DNA from: Termitomyces sp. T153
Taxonomy: Eukaryota > Basidiomycota > Agaricomycetes > Agaricales > Lyophyllaceae
Assembly (NCBI GenBank): GCA_018296165.2
Contig: JACKQL020000005.1
Span: 558,001 to 622,000 of the forward strand
Reading direction: 5' to 3'
DNA length: 64,000 nucleotides
The position numbers and the translations under genes are program-made. The notes beneath the pieces are model-generated. The model saw only the letters and a list, made by a program, of their open reading frames with translations. It searched no databases and was not told where the DNA came from. Shown piece by piece: positions 35,439 to 47,655 of this stretch. The first letter of the stretch is position 1. The number at the start of each line of letters is the position of its first letter.

Positions 35439-35756
35439 TATCAAAGTAACTTGCTGGAACTTGTTGGAAATGGCCATGAAGGTAAAAATATCTGCATTGA
35501 TTTCTGTTTTGTGTCTGTCACAATTGACAAGACTGTTGCTGTTTATGTGATGGATACATCTATGACTCACAACTATAAGATAAAAGGTGTCATATATTAT
35601 GGTGATCACCATTTCACCAGTAGATACATGTCAGCAGACAGTTGCATGTGGTTCTATGATAATCCAGTAACATTTTACCAGATGGTTAAAGAAAGGGGGT
35701 CTTTGAACAGCATAGACTGTAAGGGGACAACCCTGTTAGGTAGTCCTGATAGGTAA
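35439..35756 (+). pseudogene. Ubiquitin-peptidase-like C-terminal fragment in the old target element
   Basis: Open frame giving CIDFCFVSVTIDKTVAVYVM, then YKIKGVIYYGDHHFTSRYMS and CMWFYDN. The last part resembles the His box of C19 (USP) peptidases (GVIxxGxxHFTxR...W...D), a domain often attached to transposon-borne proteins in Agaricomycetes. The upstream part of the gene would lie left of 7617 across element C, where it is too decayed to read. Function is inferred from a short motif only. Confidence 0.4.
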
Positions 35757-37230
35757 CTCCAACTCTTTTTGGCCTTAGTCATAGGAACAGCATCATCTCT
35801 AGCATTACCAACCAACCAGCTGCCGAGTCCCTGCACCCTCCAGATAGAAGTAGTCAGCCCTTTATAGTCATTGGACCCTATTTCCCCTTTTGACATATTG
35901 TTAGTCATTACTGCTTAGCATACCTGGGCTGCTTATTGCATATAGCATTAGTCATAGCATAGCCACAGATGTAGTATATAAGCCCATCAGCAGGATAGAA
36001 TATCCTCTGACCAAAACAATAGCAGTGTTCTCCTGGTCTACACATTGAACCAACTGTAAGAACCCCAGCATTGCTACTTGTGCTTGGCTTGCTGTGCTCG
36101 TCCCTTGCCTGACTCTTAGCTGGCTTTGTGCCCCTTTGGCTCTTGTTCATTGCTTGTGTCTGCCTGCCCTTGCTGGGTTTACCCACAGAGTGTTCATCCC
36201 CTTACATAGACACATCAGAATGCAGGTCCAAAAGTGTGACAATTGCAGTGTATGTGCTTGCAGTCATCTATATCACATCAATTCACAAGCATACAAATGA
36301 CAGCATTGGATTTTAACAAATTGAAGTGGGCCTGAATATGGGATGATCAGTTTGACATGGTAGTTATATGATTTGACATGTACCATTGCAGCAATTGGTT
36401 TATAATCACTGCAGGTACCAGAAGTTGTTTCCCTTGAAACAAGTGAAAAAGAAACATGTTATGCCATTCCTAATGCACATATTTCAAGGGGAAAAAGGCA
36501 TTAGATGATGGAAAATGACTTTTTCCAAAGCCAAAAGCTAATAAAGAAATGGCATAACATGTTTCTTTATCCCTTTTTCCAAGGGAATCAACTTCTGGCA
36601 CCTGCAGTGAATCAGTCATATGATCATTGTTACAATCAACATTGATGTAACAATAAGTGATATCCTACTGATCAATTTGTGATCATTTGCTCCAGCACCT
36701 GTTTAGATAATCGCAACACATGTATTGTTGATCCAGGTTTTTTACTGGCCTTCTCCATCCAGCTTCTTTGTATTTTGTATATTTCACCCCATGTTTGCCT
36801 CTCTGGTTTTGGACCAGTCCTCCCAATGGTTGTTCTTAACCATGACTTTGATGTTGTGTTGAATGCCTGGTTACAGTCCTCCTCTTAGTTTGCTGTTGAA
36901 TTCCTATTGCTCCTTCTCAGGCTGCACTTATTCAAAGCAGATATTGTGTTAAATTTCTGGGTATGATCCTCCTCCTAGCTTGAAGTCTTATTGCTCCTTC
37001 TTAGACTCTGCCATGCTTTATCTGTGGCAGTTTGGCCACTGATTGCCTTCTCCTACTGCCAGTTGCCCTCTCCTTATTATTGACCTTGAGGTATGAGTGA
37101 GCCTGGGCATGACATTCCACCTGGCAGACCCTGTTCTGATGAATTTAAGTCATTCCTATTAATAATGCCTTTGTTATTCTTATTTCTGACTTTTATCTGC
37201 CGGTGACATTTTTTTCGTATCATAGCATCT
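35757..37230. mobile_element. Old CpG-depleted element, right part
   Basis: CpG stays very rare up to about 37200, with no intact frame. A minus-strand frame at 35908-36186 is Cys/Lys-rich at its end but unrecognised. The segment holds a 203-base inverted-repeat element (36407-36609). Normal composition returns after TTTTTTTCGTATC near 37215. Confidence 0.45.
36407..36609. mobile_element. MITE-like element with about 65-base inverted arms
   Basis: The left arm CACTGCAGGTACCAGAAGTT... and the right arm ending ...AACTTCTGGCACCTGCAGTG are near-perfect reverse complements, extending inward through AACATGTTATGCCATT. The flanks read AAT on both sides (36404-36406 and 36610-36612), a possible 3-base duplication, although one base is shared with the arm symmetry. 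It has no coding capacity, so it would be a non-autonomous DNA element. Confidence 0.7.
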
Positions 37231-38000
37231 TGGATCCTGTTACTGAATTAGTGTATGAAAAAGGTTTTTATTAAGAAGTCTAATGTATTTTTTATGTATA
37301 CAATTGTTATACTGCTCTTGTCCTCACTAAGTGATCAGTGACCCGTCGTATGTAAAGCCTGCAAAGTGTGAAGTCCGATAGTCGAGAATGATGTTATACC
37401 GTATAACAGTTAGGTACAGCTGCCTGACCATCAAGAGAAAAAATCCTATATGCTCAATTCCTTCCACCACCACCCCTATTGATTATTTGTCGATAGCAAT
37501 GAAGCTTGAATGCATAGTGAGAGTTGAGGTAAAATTCCAAGAACAACGTTCTCGTTGTCTCGAACATATTCTATGCGAGTTCGCACTATGCATCTGCTTT
37601 CCCCTTAGTATCGATGCGTTTAGAACCCAGCAACGTGCCATCATTATCGATACCGTCTACTTCAATCTGTACATGGAGTATCATGAATTAGAGAACAAGT
37701 CTACTGAAACCTATCTTTGGCCCAGTCCGCAATGTATTCTCAAACATCTCTTTCATGCTGCAGAGGTAATGTGGACCATCTTGCAACAAACCTTGTCCAC
37801 CTAATGACTCGACCGTCAGATAAAATAGTTGGTTTTGTTCACTATGTTGGACTCACAAATCCTATTTGTCCTTACTGCTAGAGTTGGTTCCAACATTGAC
37901 TGTATTATTTTTCTCGGTAGTCCTGAGATCGACGCCATTCCTTGACTGGGTACTTCATTGTTCAGGTCATGAAAATTCAACGGCTGACTAGTCTTCGAGA
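37231..38000. other. Intergenic
   Basis: Normal CpG content. A 138-codon plus frame at 37388-37804 (FRTQQRAIIIDTVYFNLYME) has no recognised domain and no supporting context, so I do not call it a gene. Confidence 0.4.
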
Positions 38001-38540
38001 TTAGACAGTATAGTGAACAGCCTCTCCCTGCAGCTTATGACGAATTCGCAAAGAATATCCACGAGTTTGCGCATAGAGCCATATGCATTGGACATGCCAG
38101 TGGTCGATCATCACTAATCTGTGTGGGAGACGATCACCGGCAAACGTCGCGGATTCGCAAGTGAAAGTTCCCGGACACAATACCAGATCCAGATGTCTCA
38201 AGACAGTCATAGTTCATTGATATTCTTTCTTGATCGGAGGATATGATGCATCGATGTCGACACTCCGAACTCGCCCTCGACATACAGTTTCAGCTAATTG
38301 GTTGTTGCCATGCAGAGCAGCACGGGAAAGGGCTTGAGTTTGCTTGGAGCGCAGAACGAACTACAACAAGCTAGCTTTTGTAAACCAGCGGCAGAGTCAA
38401 AATAGACGTAAAGTTGTTCGAGGTGAGACACCACTGTCGTTGCAGAAGACCTCACCAAGGACCCTGAGCGTAAGAGAGAAAATCTCTCTAATGATTATGT
38501 CTGGGAGGCCGCAAGACGTGGCACCTTATCACTAGGAACG
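38001..38540 (-). pseudogene. F-box protein fragment, decayed
   Basis: The minus strand carries VLRSKQTQALSRAALHGN and RVRSVDIDASYPP, parallel to VVLRSKPQAWALERALRRNE and RVRRVDASYS in the F-box pseudogene at 39567-42119, followed by LDLVLCPGTFTCESATFAG. Frames are broken. It looks like an eroded paralogue, left of the Sel1 fragment. Confidence 0.5.
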
Positions 38541-38735
38541 CCTGGTTAACGTGGATTTGAATCAATACTTTGTTACAAAGAAGTTGTACGGGGCCGAAGC
38601 AAGACGGGGGGCCAAGTTCAAGGTGGCACCATCATATTTGCGGCGTCACAAGCAAGCAACCTCTCGATCCATCCTATCACAAAGGCAATATTGACTCGAA
38701 CCGTGCCATCCCTAACTCAAACTAACACAAGGACA

Positions 38736-39503
38736 GTTCTTTTTAGCAAATTGTTATGGTACCGGGGCACTTGGACTTCAGGTTGATCATGAGAGGGCCT
38801 ACCATCTTTACCTGCAAGCGGCTAAACAGAATCACGCCGCAGCGTCATACCGAGTCGCAGTGTGCAACGAAATAGGTGCTGGTACAAGGAGAGAGCCTCC
38901 GAGAGCCGCAGCTTTCTATCGAAAAGCGGCATCGTTAGGTGACACCCCAGCCATGTACAAACTTGGAATGATATTGTTGAATGGCTTGCTCGGAGAGCAG
39001 AAGAATCCTCGAGAAGCGATCAATTGGCTAAAGCGAGCGGCAGAGCAAGCCGACGCGGAGAATCCTCATGCTCTCCATGAGCTTGCGCTTTTACACGAGG
39101 TGCCAAACTCAATACTCGTGCCCTACGATCCTGTGTATGCACGGAGCCTCTTCACGCAAGCAGCACAATTGGGGTACACCCCATCTCAGTTCAAACTCGG
39201 ACAATGCTACGAATATGGCACTCTTTCATTTCCTGTCGATCCTCGACGATCAATTGCCTGGTATACAAAAGCGGCAGAGAAAGGAGACCCAGAAGCTGAG
39301 CTTGCGTTAAGCGGATGGTATTTGACGGGGAGTGAGGGTGTTCTCAAACAGAGTGACTCGGAAGCGTACTTATGGGCTCGACGAGCAGCCAATAAGGGCC
39401 TGAGCAAAGCAGAGTATGCTGTTGGATACTATGCAGAGGTTGGAATTGGTATTAAACAAGACATTGAGTTCGCAAAACGATGGTACATGCGGGCAGCGGG
39501 TAT
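38736..39503 (+). pseudogene. Sel1-repeat fragment of a chitin synthase regulator (Chs4/Skt5 type)
   Basis: About six Sel1-like repeats: ANCYGTGALGLQVDHERAY, AAFYRKAASLGDTPAMYKLG, INWLKRAAEQADAENPHALH, RSLFTQAAQLGYTPSQFKLG, IAWYTKAAEKGDPEAELALS, YLWARRAANKGLSKAEYAVG, FAKRWYMRAAG. This arrangement is that of basidiomycete homologues of Chs4/Skt5, which activate chitin synthase III at the membrane. The N-terminal low-complexity part is missing before 38736 (a possible AG acceptor at 38735). After MRAAG there is a GTATGT donor but no continuing exon, only F-box sequence. So it is a fragment in good frame, probably a truncated duplicate. Confidence 0.75.
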
Positions 39504-39566
39504 GTCTTGACTGGCGATTCGGTGAGTATATGAGGAATTCGCCGATGATCGTATCATAGCCCCGAT

Positions 39567-42119
39567 TCAAAGATCTGCAGTTCTGAGGGCACTGATCAGT
39601 GATCGATACTTCGCAACGCACAAGATGTTCATTTGAGACGAGGTTTCCAATGCTTTTCCATTCTCATCGGTTAACTTCACATTCCACTGCATGAGTCGCT
39701 CCGACCACTTCACCCAATTGCTTCTGGGGCCTCTGCGAATGTCGTGCCTGTCAAGTCTCGGTGTATAAGGGTCAGCGATAATGCCTCGAAACACCCACTC
39801 AGTAGTTGGCCATTGGCAGAACATGACCTGAATTTCATCCAGCGCCGGAAAGTCTTGACCACAGTTTATAGTACCTAACGCATGGAATTTGTCATTGACG
39901 GCCCCTTCTCGACTAGGATCGATATCAAGGTGAACCAAGACACGAAGAAATTTATACCAGAGCTAATCGCGACTCACAAGCCGGAGATCGTCAAAATGAT
40001 CGTCTTAACCATTGCGTGAGGCTTAAAGACCGGAAGCTGAGTCATTCTTGTCAAAACGAATGATTTGAGTTGAAAAATGTCAAAGGCCACTGACACCGGA
40101 TATGGTCATGACAGAAAGAGAAGGACAAAGCGCCCCTCTCTTGAATTCCCGCTAGAGACAAAAGTTTCTTTCCGTGCGTCTTGAGGAATCGGTGCGCGCC
40201 CTCCATTTTCTTTGCCACAGAAAATGCGACGTGTTTGAGTGCAAACAAGCTTCATATCCATCAGCATCAACCAATCAGACAGGTAATCAGAATCGAACTA
40301 ACGTCATACACCTCAGGAGCTCGAGAAATGTATCATTGGATGATACAAAAGTCAGCCATTCGAGGCAAGGGAAGGAATCGACAGGCACGTCTTGACACTT
40401 AAACTTGAGACGAATAGCCGAGTACCAATCTAGAGCTCGGAGAGCAGTGAAAGCGTCCAGTGGCCTCGGAGACTTGGGCGATGTAGATGTAGCCCTTGCT
40501 ATCGCATGTCCAGTCAAGGTTTGCAACGTCGAACCAGCCTTTGCGGCGAGGATAACTCAACTTTGATAATCAAGCAATGCCTCCCGGTTATCGCCTGAGG
40601 TTAGATGGACGAGATTTGGCGCGTTCACGAGAAGGCTCGCGAAGGAGACCCGGAATTCCTCCCCAACATAAACAGGTTGCCAGATGATAAATTGCAGACC
40701 GCAATAGTGGATTAATAGAGACTCATTGGCGGACTGCTATTAGATCATTTAAACCGTCAAGTAACAAGTATCGATAATAATGGCGCATGGTTATATTCTG
40801 TATGAGTTTTAGTCAGAGTGAAAAACAAAACAGAGGGATACACAAAACAAGCTTACGAAGAAAAATTTCGAAACGAGTTGGATATTGGTTCTTGGGACCT
40901 TGGTGATGTATTCTGGATCTGGGCTAGTTTCGGAAGAAAAACTCAGCTGAGCCCGCAAACAATAGTTTTCTGCCATGGGATTAGCAGTGGCAGTATCGGT
41001 CTTGAGAAGGCTGAAATAGATGATATTGCTCCATATCTTGGTTTTCACTTCTTCTGTAGCTGACTGCAAGGCGACAAACGATGGGTCAAAAGCGATCAAA
41101 CCTTTCTTTGACGGATTAGTATTAGCCTCCTCGTTGTGTGTAATTTCATCAATGACGCTTCTCTCGACATTACGATAAGATGATGAAAAGAACAACGGAA
41201 AATCACTCGCTCCATGTCGTCGTCGTTACCATCCAGAGCATCATAGTACAAAATTTTGCGTAGTCATTCGTCCGCCATAATCTCCAGTATTCTGGAGCGA
41301 TTCCAGTAACACAAGGAACCGGGGACTCTAGGCTTGATTGCCGCCCGGACATATATGGCCTCCAAAGACAGATTTTTTGCCAAGGTTAGCAGCAGGTTCT
41401 TATCATATAGGGCTTTGTTAGAGTGATAATTTTCAACGACTTAGCTTGAGGCAACGCAACCAGGAGACTAGATTGAGCAAAGGATCCGTATCTCCAGATG
41501 TCGATGTTATGGAAGGGAAGATCAATGGCTGACTAAAAGTTGTCAGGTCAATTTTTGTACACTCGCATTTAAAAAGAGATAGACGAACCAGTCTCTCCCA
41601 TCTCGGGATACAATCACAAACGGTATTCACAAGTTTACGTGTGGGTGCGTTATCATTAGAATTCTCATCGGGAAAAATCAGACGTCGAGGATTGGTGAGC
41701 GGGAGACCGCTACACAGTCCAGTCACACTGTCAGCTGACCAAATGTTGAGCTTCAGCAATGTCTCTTCAATATCTTCCCCAATCTAAGAATATGATGCAT
41801 CGACGCGCCGAACCCGCCTTCAATGCGTAGCTTTGATGAATGCGGCTAAAATTTCATTGCGGCGCAGTGCGCGTTCAAGAGCCCAGGCTTGAGGCTTCGA
41901 ACGCAGAACGACTACATGGTATAATAGGGGAGTTGCAACACGGAGCCAACTTTTGCAGACTAGGAGTAAAGCGGACGATGACTCTGCGGAAGTCAGAAAA
42001 GGCGAGATTAAATCAGTGCTGCGGAATCTTTCGTCGGAAACTCTGAGCGCAGGACTGAGTATCTCCCTTATGATTTCGTCTGGAGTGCTCCTGAGGACAT
42101 AACAAGTTGTACTGGTCAA
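39567..42119 (-). pseudogene. F-box protein gene, disrupted
   Basis: Reading leftwards from 42119: PDEIIREILSPALRV and LLLVCKSWLRVATPLLYHVV (F-box, residues about 12-70), then an LRR-like stretch with NIWSADSVTGLCSGLPL and CIPRWERLVRLSLF (41433-41759). Next come KTKIWSNIIYFSLLKTD and NIQLVSKFF (40809-41100), a possible intron, GEEFRVSFASLLVNAPNLVH (about 40600-40660), LDAFTALRALDWYS, KHVAFSVAKKMEGAHRFLKT, and a C-terminus IDPSREGAVNDKFHALGTIN / NWVKWSERLMQWNVKLTDEN. The order matches one large Agaricomycete F-box family whose products would bring substrates to SCF ubiquitin ligases. Several stops and frame changes that introns do not explain suggest a pseudogene. Confidence 0.65.
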
Positions 42120-42306
42120 GTCTGTAGCCGATGCACGCGAACAGGAGTCAAGCCAAATTCACAATCGAATGTAATCTAAGCGGTCACGTGGAGGACGAAG
42201 AACTCTCGGACAGTCGCGTCCATTGTGACGATCGCCATTGTCATCGCATTCAAATTGTCAGCTAGGCGCCGGCGCCGATTCTTTCTCTCTGTGTCTTACC
42301 ACCATC

Positions 42307-44007
42307 ATGTCCGCGTGAGTGGCTAACCCTTACGATGATCTTATATTCTTACTATACAAATATCTTACAGAGATACACCTGCAGAAACGTGCTCAACCGA
42401 AACACCATTACCCCCGAGGAAACGGGTTGCTTCGTATGCGTCGGTCTCGAAGCTGTCGTCCTTGAAGCGGCGACGTATCTCTATGATTGGAGGAGAACTG
42501 GACATGCAACAAAACTGCATAGGCGAAAGTACCCTGCGTCTTTCAAACTCAGTGCGTTTCTCATTCGAAGCCATCATTGTCTGCCACCAATTGGTCCGAC
42601 TCTCAGGTAGACAGATTTGTTCCATCGCGACCCAAGACCTCCATACCACTCACTGCTACTCCCAGGACAAATCGTATCAGCCGCTTGTTCGGTTTGAGTG
42701 ACGATCGCATCCTGAATTATAAGGAGAACGAACCGAGAAATGGAGACCATAGCAAAATGTTCAACATGCTCCGCCGTAGTGCTTCAAGTTTGTTCAATAT
42801 GCCGCCCGTCTTCCATGCTAGTTCTGTTGTTACAAACCTCACCAGCCGGCAGCAATGCCTACTGGTCCTTGACGCTCCTGGAATGACTCGAGATCCTCAT
42901 GCGACACCCATAACATGGTCACAAGATAATCACATTGCAGTCGCTTGCGGGATCAACGTCTACTACCAGAATCTCGACACGCGTGCCGTTTTCCGCCTCT
43001 GCAAGGTTGATGGTCCCGATACCGGTGAGCTATGCCATCTTGAGTGGGGTGGCCATGGTGATGGCAGAAAGCTAGCTCTTGGAACGAGCCGGGGAGTTAT
43101 GCAGGTGAGGGACGCAGGGGAAGGGCAGGGGAAGGGCAGGCTGATACGCATGTGGCGGGATACCAACTTTCTAGGCGTTGGAGGCTTGGACTGGAACCAA
43201 GACCTGCTCGCCGTGGGACTCGAGGACGGCTCGATATCTCTCTTCGATGCCCGTTGTCCGGACAAGACCCGTCGTGTACCAGGGCACAAGGGCAAGATCC
43301 TGGGTCTCAAATGGAATACAGAGGGTTCGATGTTGGCGAGCAGTGATGACCTTGGTATGGTGTATATCTGGGACAAGAGAGCAGGGAAGGAGCTCCTTGA
43401 GGAAGGCACACAGGGACCAAAGATGAGGCATCGCGCGCCAGTGAAGGTGCGATTCTTTCAATAGAAAAGATTGGACTGATCTTCGCTCACGTGTGCTTAT
43501 CTTCAGGCTTTGGCATGGTGCCCTTGGAAGCCAGATCTTCTCGCCACAGGAAGTATCTATCCGGAAGGCACGATACGTGTTTGGAGCTCGTCATCATCCT
43601 CAGCGCTTCCCACACCGACCTTGACAATACCTCTGAACACCGCTGTTCTATCTCTCCACTGGTCACCCCATTGCAAAGAACTTCTCAGCACGCACGGTTC
43701 CTCCTTTGAGCACTTGCCCCCTACCCGTGGCTCTGTTTCAGCTGCAACGCCCTCGAGACCGTTGAAAGTCCTATCAACCCCCCTTACTAACTCAATCACA
43801 GTCCATGGCTATCCTTCGGGCAGACGACTCCTCAATCTGACAGCAGCACACATGGGCCCTGTGACGCATAGCTGCCTCTCGCCAAATGGTGAAGATATCT
43901 TCACTGTTTGTTCACGAGATGAGACTCTCAGGAAATGGCACGTTTGGAAAAAACGTCCAGATCCAGTCAAAAAGGAGAGTGCGTTTGACAAATGGTCTAT
44001 CCGTTAA
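42307..44007 (+). CDS. Cdc20/Fizzy-family WD40 activator of the APC/C, Ama1-like
   Basis: Predicted co-activator that docks substrates on the anaphase-promoting complex. Exons 42307-42314, 42371-42551, 42607-43446 and 43507-44007 sum to 1530 bases, 509 residues, all joins in frame. The N-terminus has a basic RKR patch and the C-box-like VDRFVPSRP at the start of exon 3. The beta-propeller follows: ATPITWSQDNHIAVACGINV, LALGTSRGVMQV, GHKGKILGLKWNTEGSMLAS, ALAWCPWKPDLLATGS and LSPNGEDIFTVCSRDETLR. The protein ends WSIR, the C-terminal Ile-Arg tail that binds the APC/C TPR arms. The divergence from Cdc20 and Cdh1 suggests the meiotic Ama1/Mfr1 group; the subgroup is inference. The first exon is only 8 bases. 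Confidence 0.85.
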
Positions 44008-46094
44008 GGTCTATCCGTTAAACAAGACTGGCCTGGACGATACTTATAGGATATTAATACCCTCTTGGTTCCATTACTTACATGATCCCACTATAAATCA
44101 TCGTATATACTTACTACTAGGTTGTTGTCATCGATTCACAATATAATTCTGTTTCCTTCCGGGAGACTCAAGGCAAAATGGGATGCAAAACTCATCCAAA
44201 GGTAGTTTGACTTGACGATTGTACTTAGTCTCTTACCCCGAGCCTTCTCAGCCTCTCTGATATCAAAGGCTATGTAAACATTTTCATGTCTAAGCTGCCC
44301 TGGGACCCAACATCATACCTCAGAATTCTTCTATCTGTGGCCCATACAATCTCAGAACGACATTATGCGACACGGCACATGTGTCCGTGGGCGCCTGGGC
44401 GTTCGCGGCAGGTGTCACTTCTCCATTCGTTTCGGATACATTTTCCAAGAGATAGCTTTCCAGCAAAGCGAGCAAAAATGCCGTATGTTACTGATCAAAT
44501 CCGGAGGATCTAGGCAGGAATGTTTAGGTACTGAATTTGAATGATTCGAGAGACGCTGCTGTTCGAAAAGAACAGATTCACCAGAAAAGGTGATATAATA
44601 CACACATCACTCGGCACATTGTGGATATGTTGATTGGAACGTATCGATCCAGGCGCACTTCATGAAAATCGATAAACGCTCCTGGGTTGAACACAACATG
44701 GCCCGAGTCATTACATGCGTCAATTGACATCTTCAGAATCAGGGGGAAACGGAACGAGCCTTGACTAGTAACGCACTCAAATTGGCGAAAAGAGGAACGG
44801 CAGCCGCACGATTAATCCCAGCGCCATTCTGCAATCAAGAGATCATCGATCAGATCCAGCGCACGAAATCTGTTTGTTGGAGACGATGGTACTAGCAGCG
44901 AAGAACTCACAATCAGAAGAGGCGGGAGATACCTGTCACATACATGTGTTACAGATTGGACATGAATCCGGGAAGGACGAGGTAGTTCTACGTTGTAGTT
45001 CGAGCGTGGAATACCTTTTCGTCAAGCCGCCAGTGGTTCGCAGATCGCGCTTTTCCGAAGAGACCAAAAAAAGAGACACGAAGGGAAAAAGAAACTAAAA
45101 GAACGAGAGCCATCCAGATATCATGACGATGGTGGGCGCGCAGACTTAGTCCAGCGAAACGCTTGGGGAAAAGACAATCGCCCCTCTGAGTCGGTCCGCG
45201 ATGGATCAAAAATTGCAACGCAATACAGTGCGCATGATCATGTTGCACAAGTTCAAGTGATATTGCCTCTTTTGGTTCATTGCGTCGACATATCCTGGCA
45301 CGTACGATCAGATCTGCTCAAGTGGGGTGAGCGCCTAAGTGGAGTTGATGAGCGTTTCAGTCATGAAGGATATCTACGAAATGGCAATCTACAAAGTGCG
45401 ATCACCAATGTTCTGTAACCCGGATCTTACCTTCCGACCGCCGACATTTCTCCATTACAGATATTATGCATAGTGACTACAAATAGCCGGACGCTTTGCG
45501 TTCATGCTTAGCCCGCATAGAAGCAACATACATGTACGGATTTCAGAGCGCAAAGTGGACACCGTGTCTCGTACTTGTCTTGGCTCTGGCAACTTCATCA
45601 CTCTTATATATGCTCGAAAGTATTTCACTCGTCGATCTTGAGGCTTCAATGTTCACCTCAGATTTCATACTGAGTCTGAGCAGGTGTCAGAAATTGCAAT
45701 GACTCAGAAGGTCCTTTCTTGCTAGGACTCTACATACTAGTGATTGGTCTCCAACCAAGCTCTGCTCAAGCATATATGAGAGAAGAGCAGGGGAGCCGCT
45801 TCAATATTACAGCAGAGGTGACTTGAATCGATATCAGTATCAGATGTTTTGAATCAGGTGTTTCACGTAAATAGCATTTCAGTTGGTTAATTTCGAGCGT
45901 AATGCAGGTGGTAGCACAAGAAAGCAAGGATAACGACAAACAAGAATACAATGGTCGAACCTGGGTGCATGGATCGCTCCCACAGTTCCAGATTTACACA
46001 GTCAGCATTTTGAACAGCAGTAAAGAGAGAGTAGAGAGCATCGGCAATAAACGGAAATTTGAGGACTGCGGCACGAGGACGTGGAGATGGACGA
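44008..46094. other. Intergenic, nothing recognised
   Basis: About 2.1 kb of normal composition. The longest frames (for example 44286-44513 plus and 44988-45248 minus) show no domains and no intron pattern joining them. It should include the 3' ends of the flanking convergent genes. Confidence 0.5.
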
Positions 46095-47655
46095 TCATAA
46101 AAAGCACGCAGCGGATCCTATCAGTGTGTCATCACTATCAGACTCAGAATCTAATTCGTTGTCTGGACGGAGGTTAGCTGGGTGCAGGAACTGAGCATCA
46201 ACTTGTAATGCCCGAACACATTCAAGAGCAGTCTTATTCGATTCTGCACCGCTGAATAAGCTCCCCATTCTATTTGTAATGGCTTTTCGGCAATGGTTAC
46301 GAGGAGCTTCATCGTAAAGGGTGAGGGCGACGTTCCACGAACTACTAACCCCATTTCTACGGGAAGGACGAGAGTGTGAATGATCTTCAAGATAATGTGT
46401 CTTTTCCCGTCGAATAACACCTCGAGAAGAACTCGTCTCGCCATTCGAAAGAGTTAGCTCTTTGCGCGAACGCTCGGTTTTTCGAAGCAATGCATGAATA
46501 GCTCGATAGAGGTCTCCAGGTTTCCTTTCATTGTCCTCGACCATCAAAGCTGATAAGTTGAGAAGTAGGGGACGATCAGGCGAGAAGCGCGCCAACATCT
46601 CGGGAACTGTGGCCCATTCACGGTAGATACATAGAACTGGAGTGACATCCTGTTGTTTCTTCATTTCCCCAAACCAATCATCCAGTGGCTGCCAATGACG
46701 TATCTCTCCTTGCTTTTTGCACATGTGTTCATCCGGAAAGTACCAGACAGTGTAAAGAACTGGTATCCGAACCTTTCCGTTCAAGATATGAGTATTGTAG
46801 AACTCAGTAGCTCCACAATAAATCAGGCCGCGTTGTTGCATTCTTGCATACGCATCGTAGACGATTGATCTATCTCGGTATTGCATCAGCCTGCCAACAT
46901 GTGCTTCTTGCACAATGCCGACAATAGTTCCATCATCTTCAACAAGATGACCAAAGACATGGTATGTGAGATCGAGGCCCTGCAAAGCCAAGTACGCCCA
47001 CATATGACGATCTAGATTCTCGATGGACCAGTCTTCGAAGGCCATTAAACAATCTGTACCTGTTGTATGATAGCAAGTTCTTCGACGAGCAGGGCATGAC
47101 TCTTACCAACTTCATGTCCGTTCCAGTGTCCATTCCAAATGTCAAAGCCAATCCAATAATTGGTGAACTTGATATCTCTACGAGGGATTAAGCGCGCCCA
47201 TGTGTGGCATGTTAACTGGCGCTTGCGCCTCGTTCTATGGACTAACTCGTATCCTCCTCCTTTTGGATTCTTGACGGCGTACACCCAGTTTGACTTGCTG
47301 AATTCGATTCTGTCGAGTAGCATTTGCTGAAGCAGGACGATCAAAATACACACAACACCCACAATGTGGATGATCATACTATTTGCTCCAATTCCTCAAG
47401 ATGGCGCCTATTGGCAGATAAAACCACTTCCGGCGCTTTCTCTACATCGGAATCTTGATTTCGGTCGGGGTGGAGTGGAAGTTGAATAACGATGATTTGG
47501 TGATCTCTGTAAAGGGCATAGATCGACATATCCCGGCCATTAGATATGATGGCTGTGACTCCAGGAGGTATCGGGTCACTGCCGGCTCGTGTGGATCCCC
47601 TGCTAGCATTCGTAGGTCCGCGTGCCTTGGCATAACCCGGACCAAGGAAGGACAT
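46095..47655 (-). CDS. Kinase-like hypothetical protein
   Basis: Three segments join: MSFLGPGYAKARGPTNASRG to LEELEQI (47655 down to about 47383), an intron GTATGA...CTTCAG, then QMLLDRIEFSKSNWVYAVKN through NYWIGFDIWNGHWNGHEVGK to LAIIQQ, then a last exon to 46095 with ALQGLDLTYHVFGHLVEDDG, GIVQEAHVGRLMQYRDRSIV and MQQRGLIYCG. The pattern is that of Agaricomycete proteins with a reduced protein-kinase-like fold; I see no clear HRD or DFG motif, so catalytic activity is doubtful. The third exon start is uncertain: the second intron would be only about 41 bases with a GAG acceptor. The C-terminus is Ser/Asp-rich (DSESDSDD). Confidence 0.6.

Noticed and set aside
37388..37804. 138-codon open frame as a host gene
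   Set aside because: No domain, no signal, no introns or neighbours that support it, and it sits at the edge of transposon debris.
42963..43461. Minus-strand frames within the APC/C activator
   Set aside because: They shadow the third exon, whose WD40 coding is clear on plus.
44988..45248. Minus-strand hydrophobic frame as a membrane protein
   Set aside because: Short, in the middle of intergenic sequence, and without a matching start context or flanking exons.
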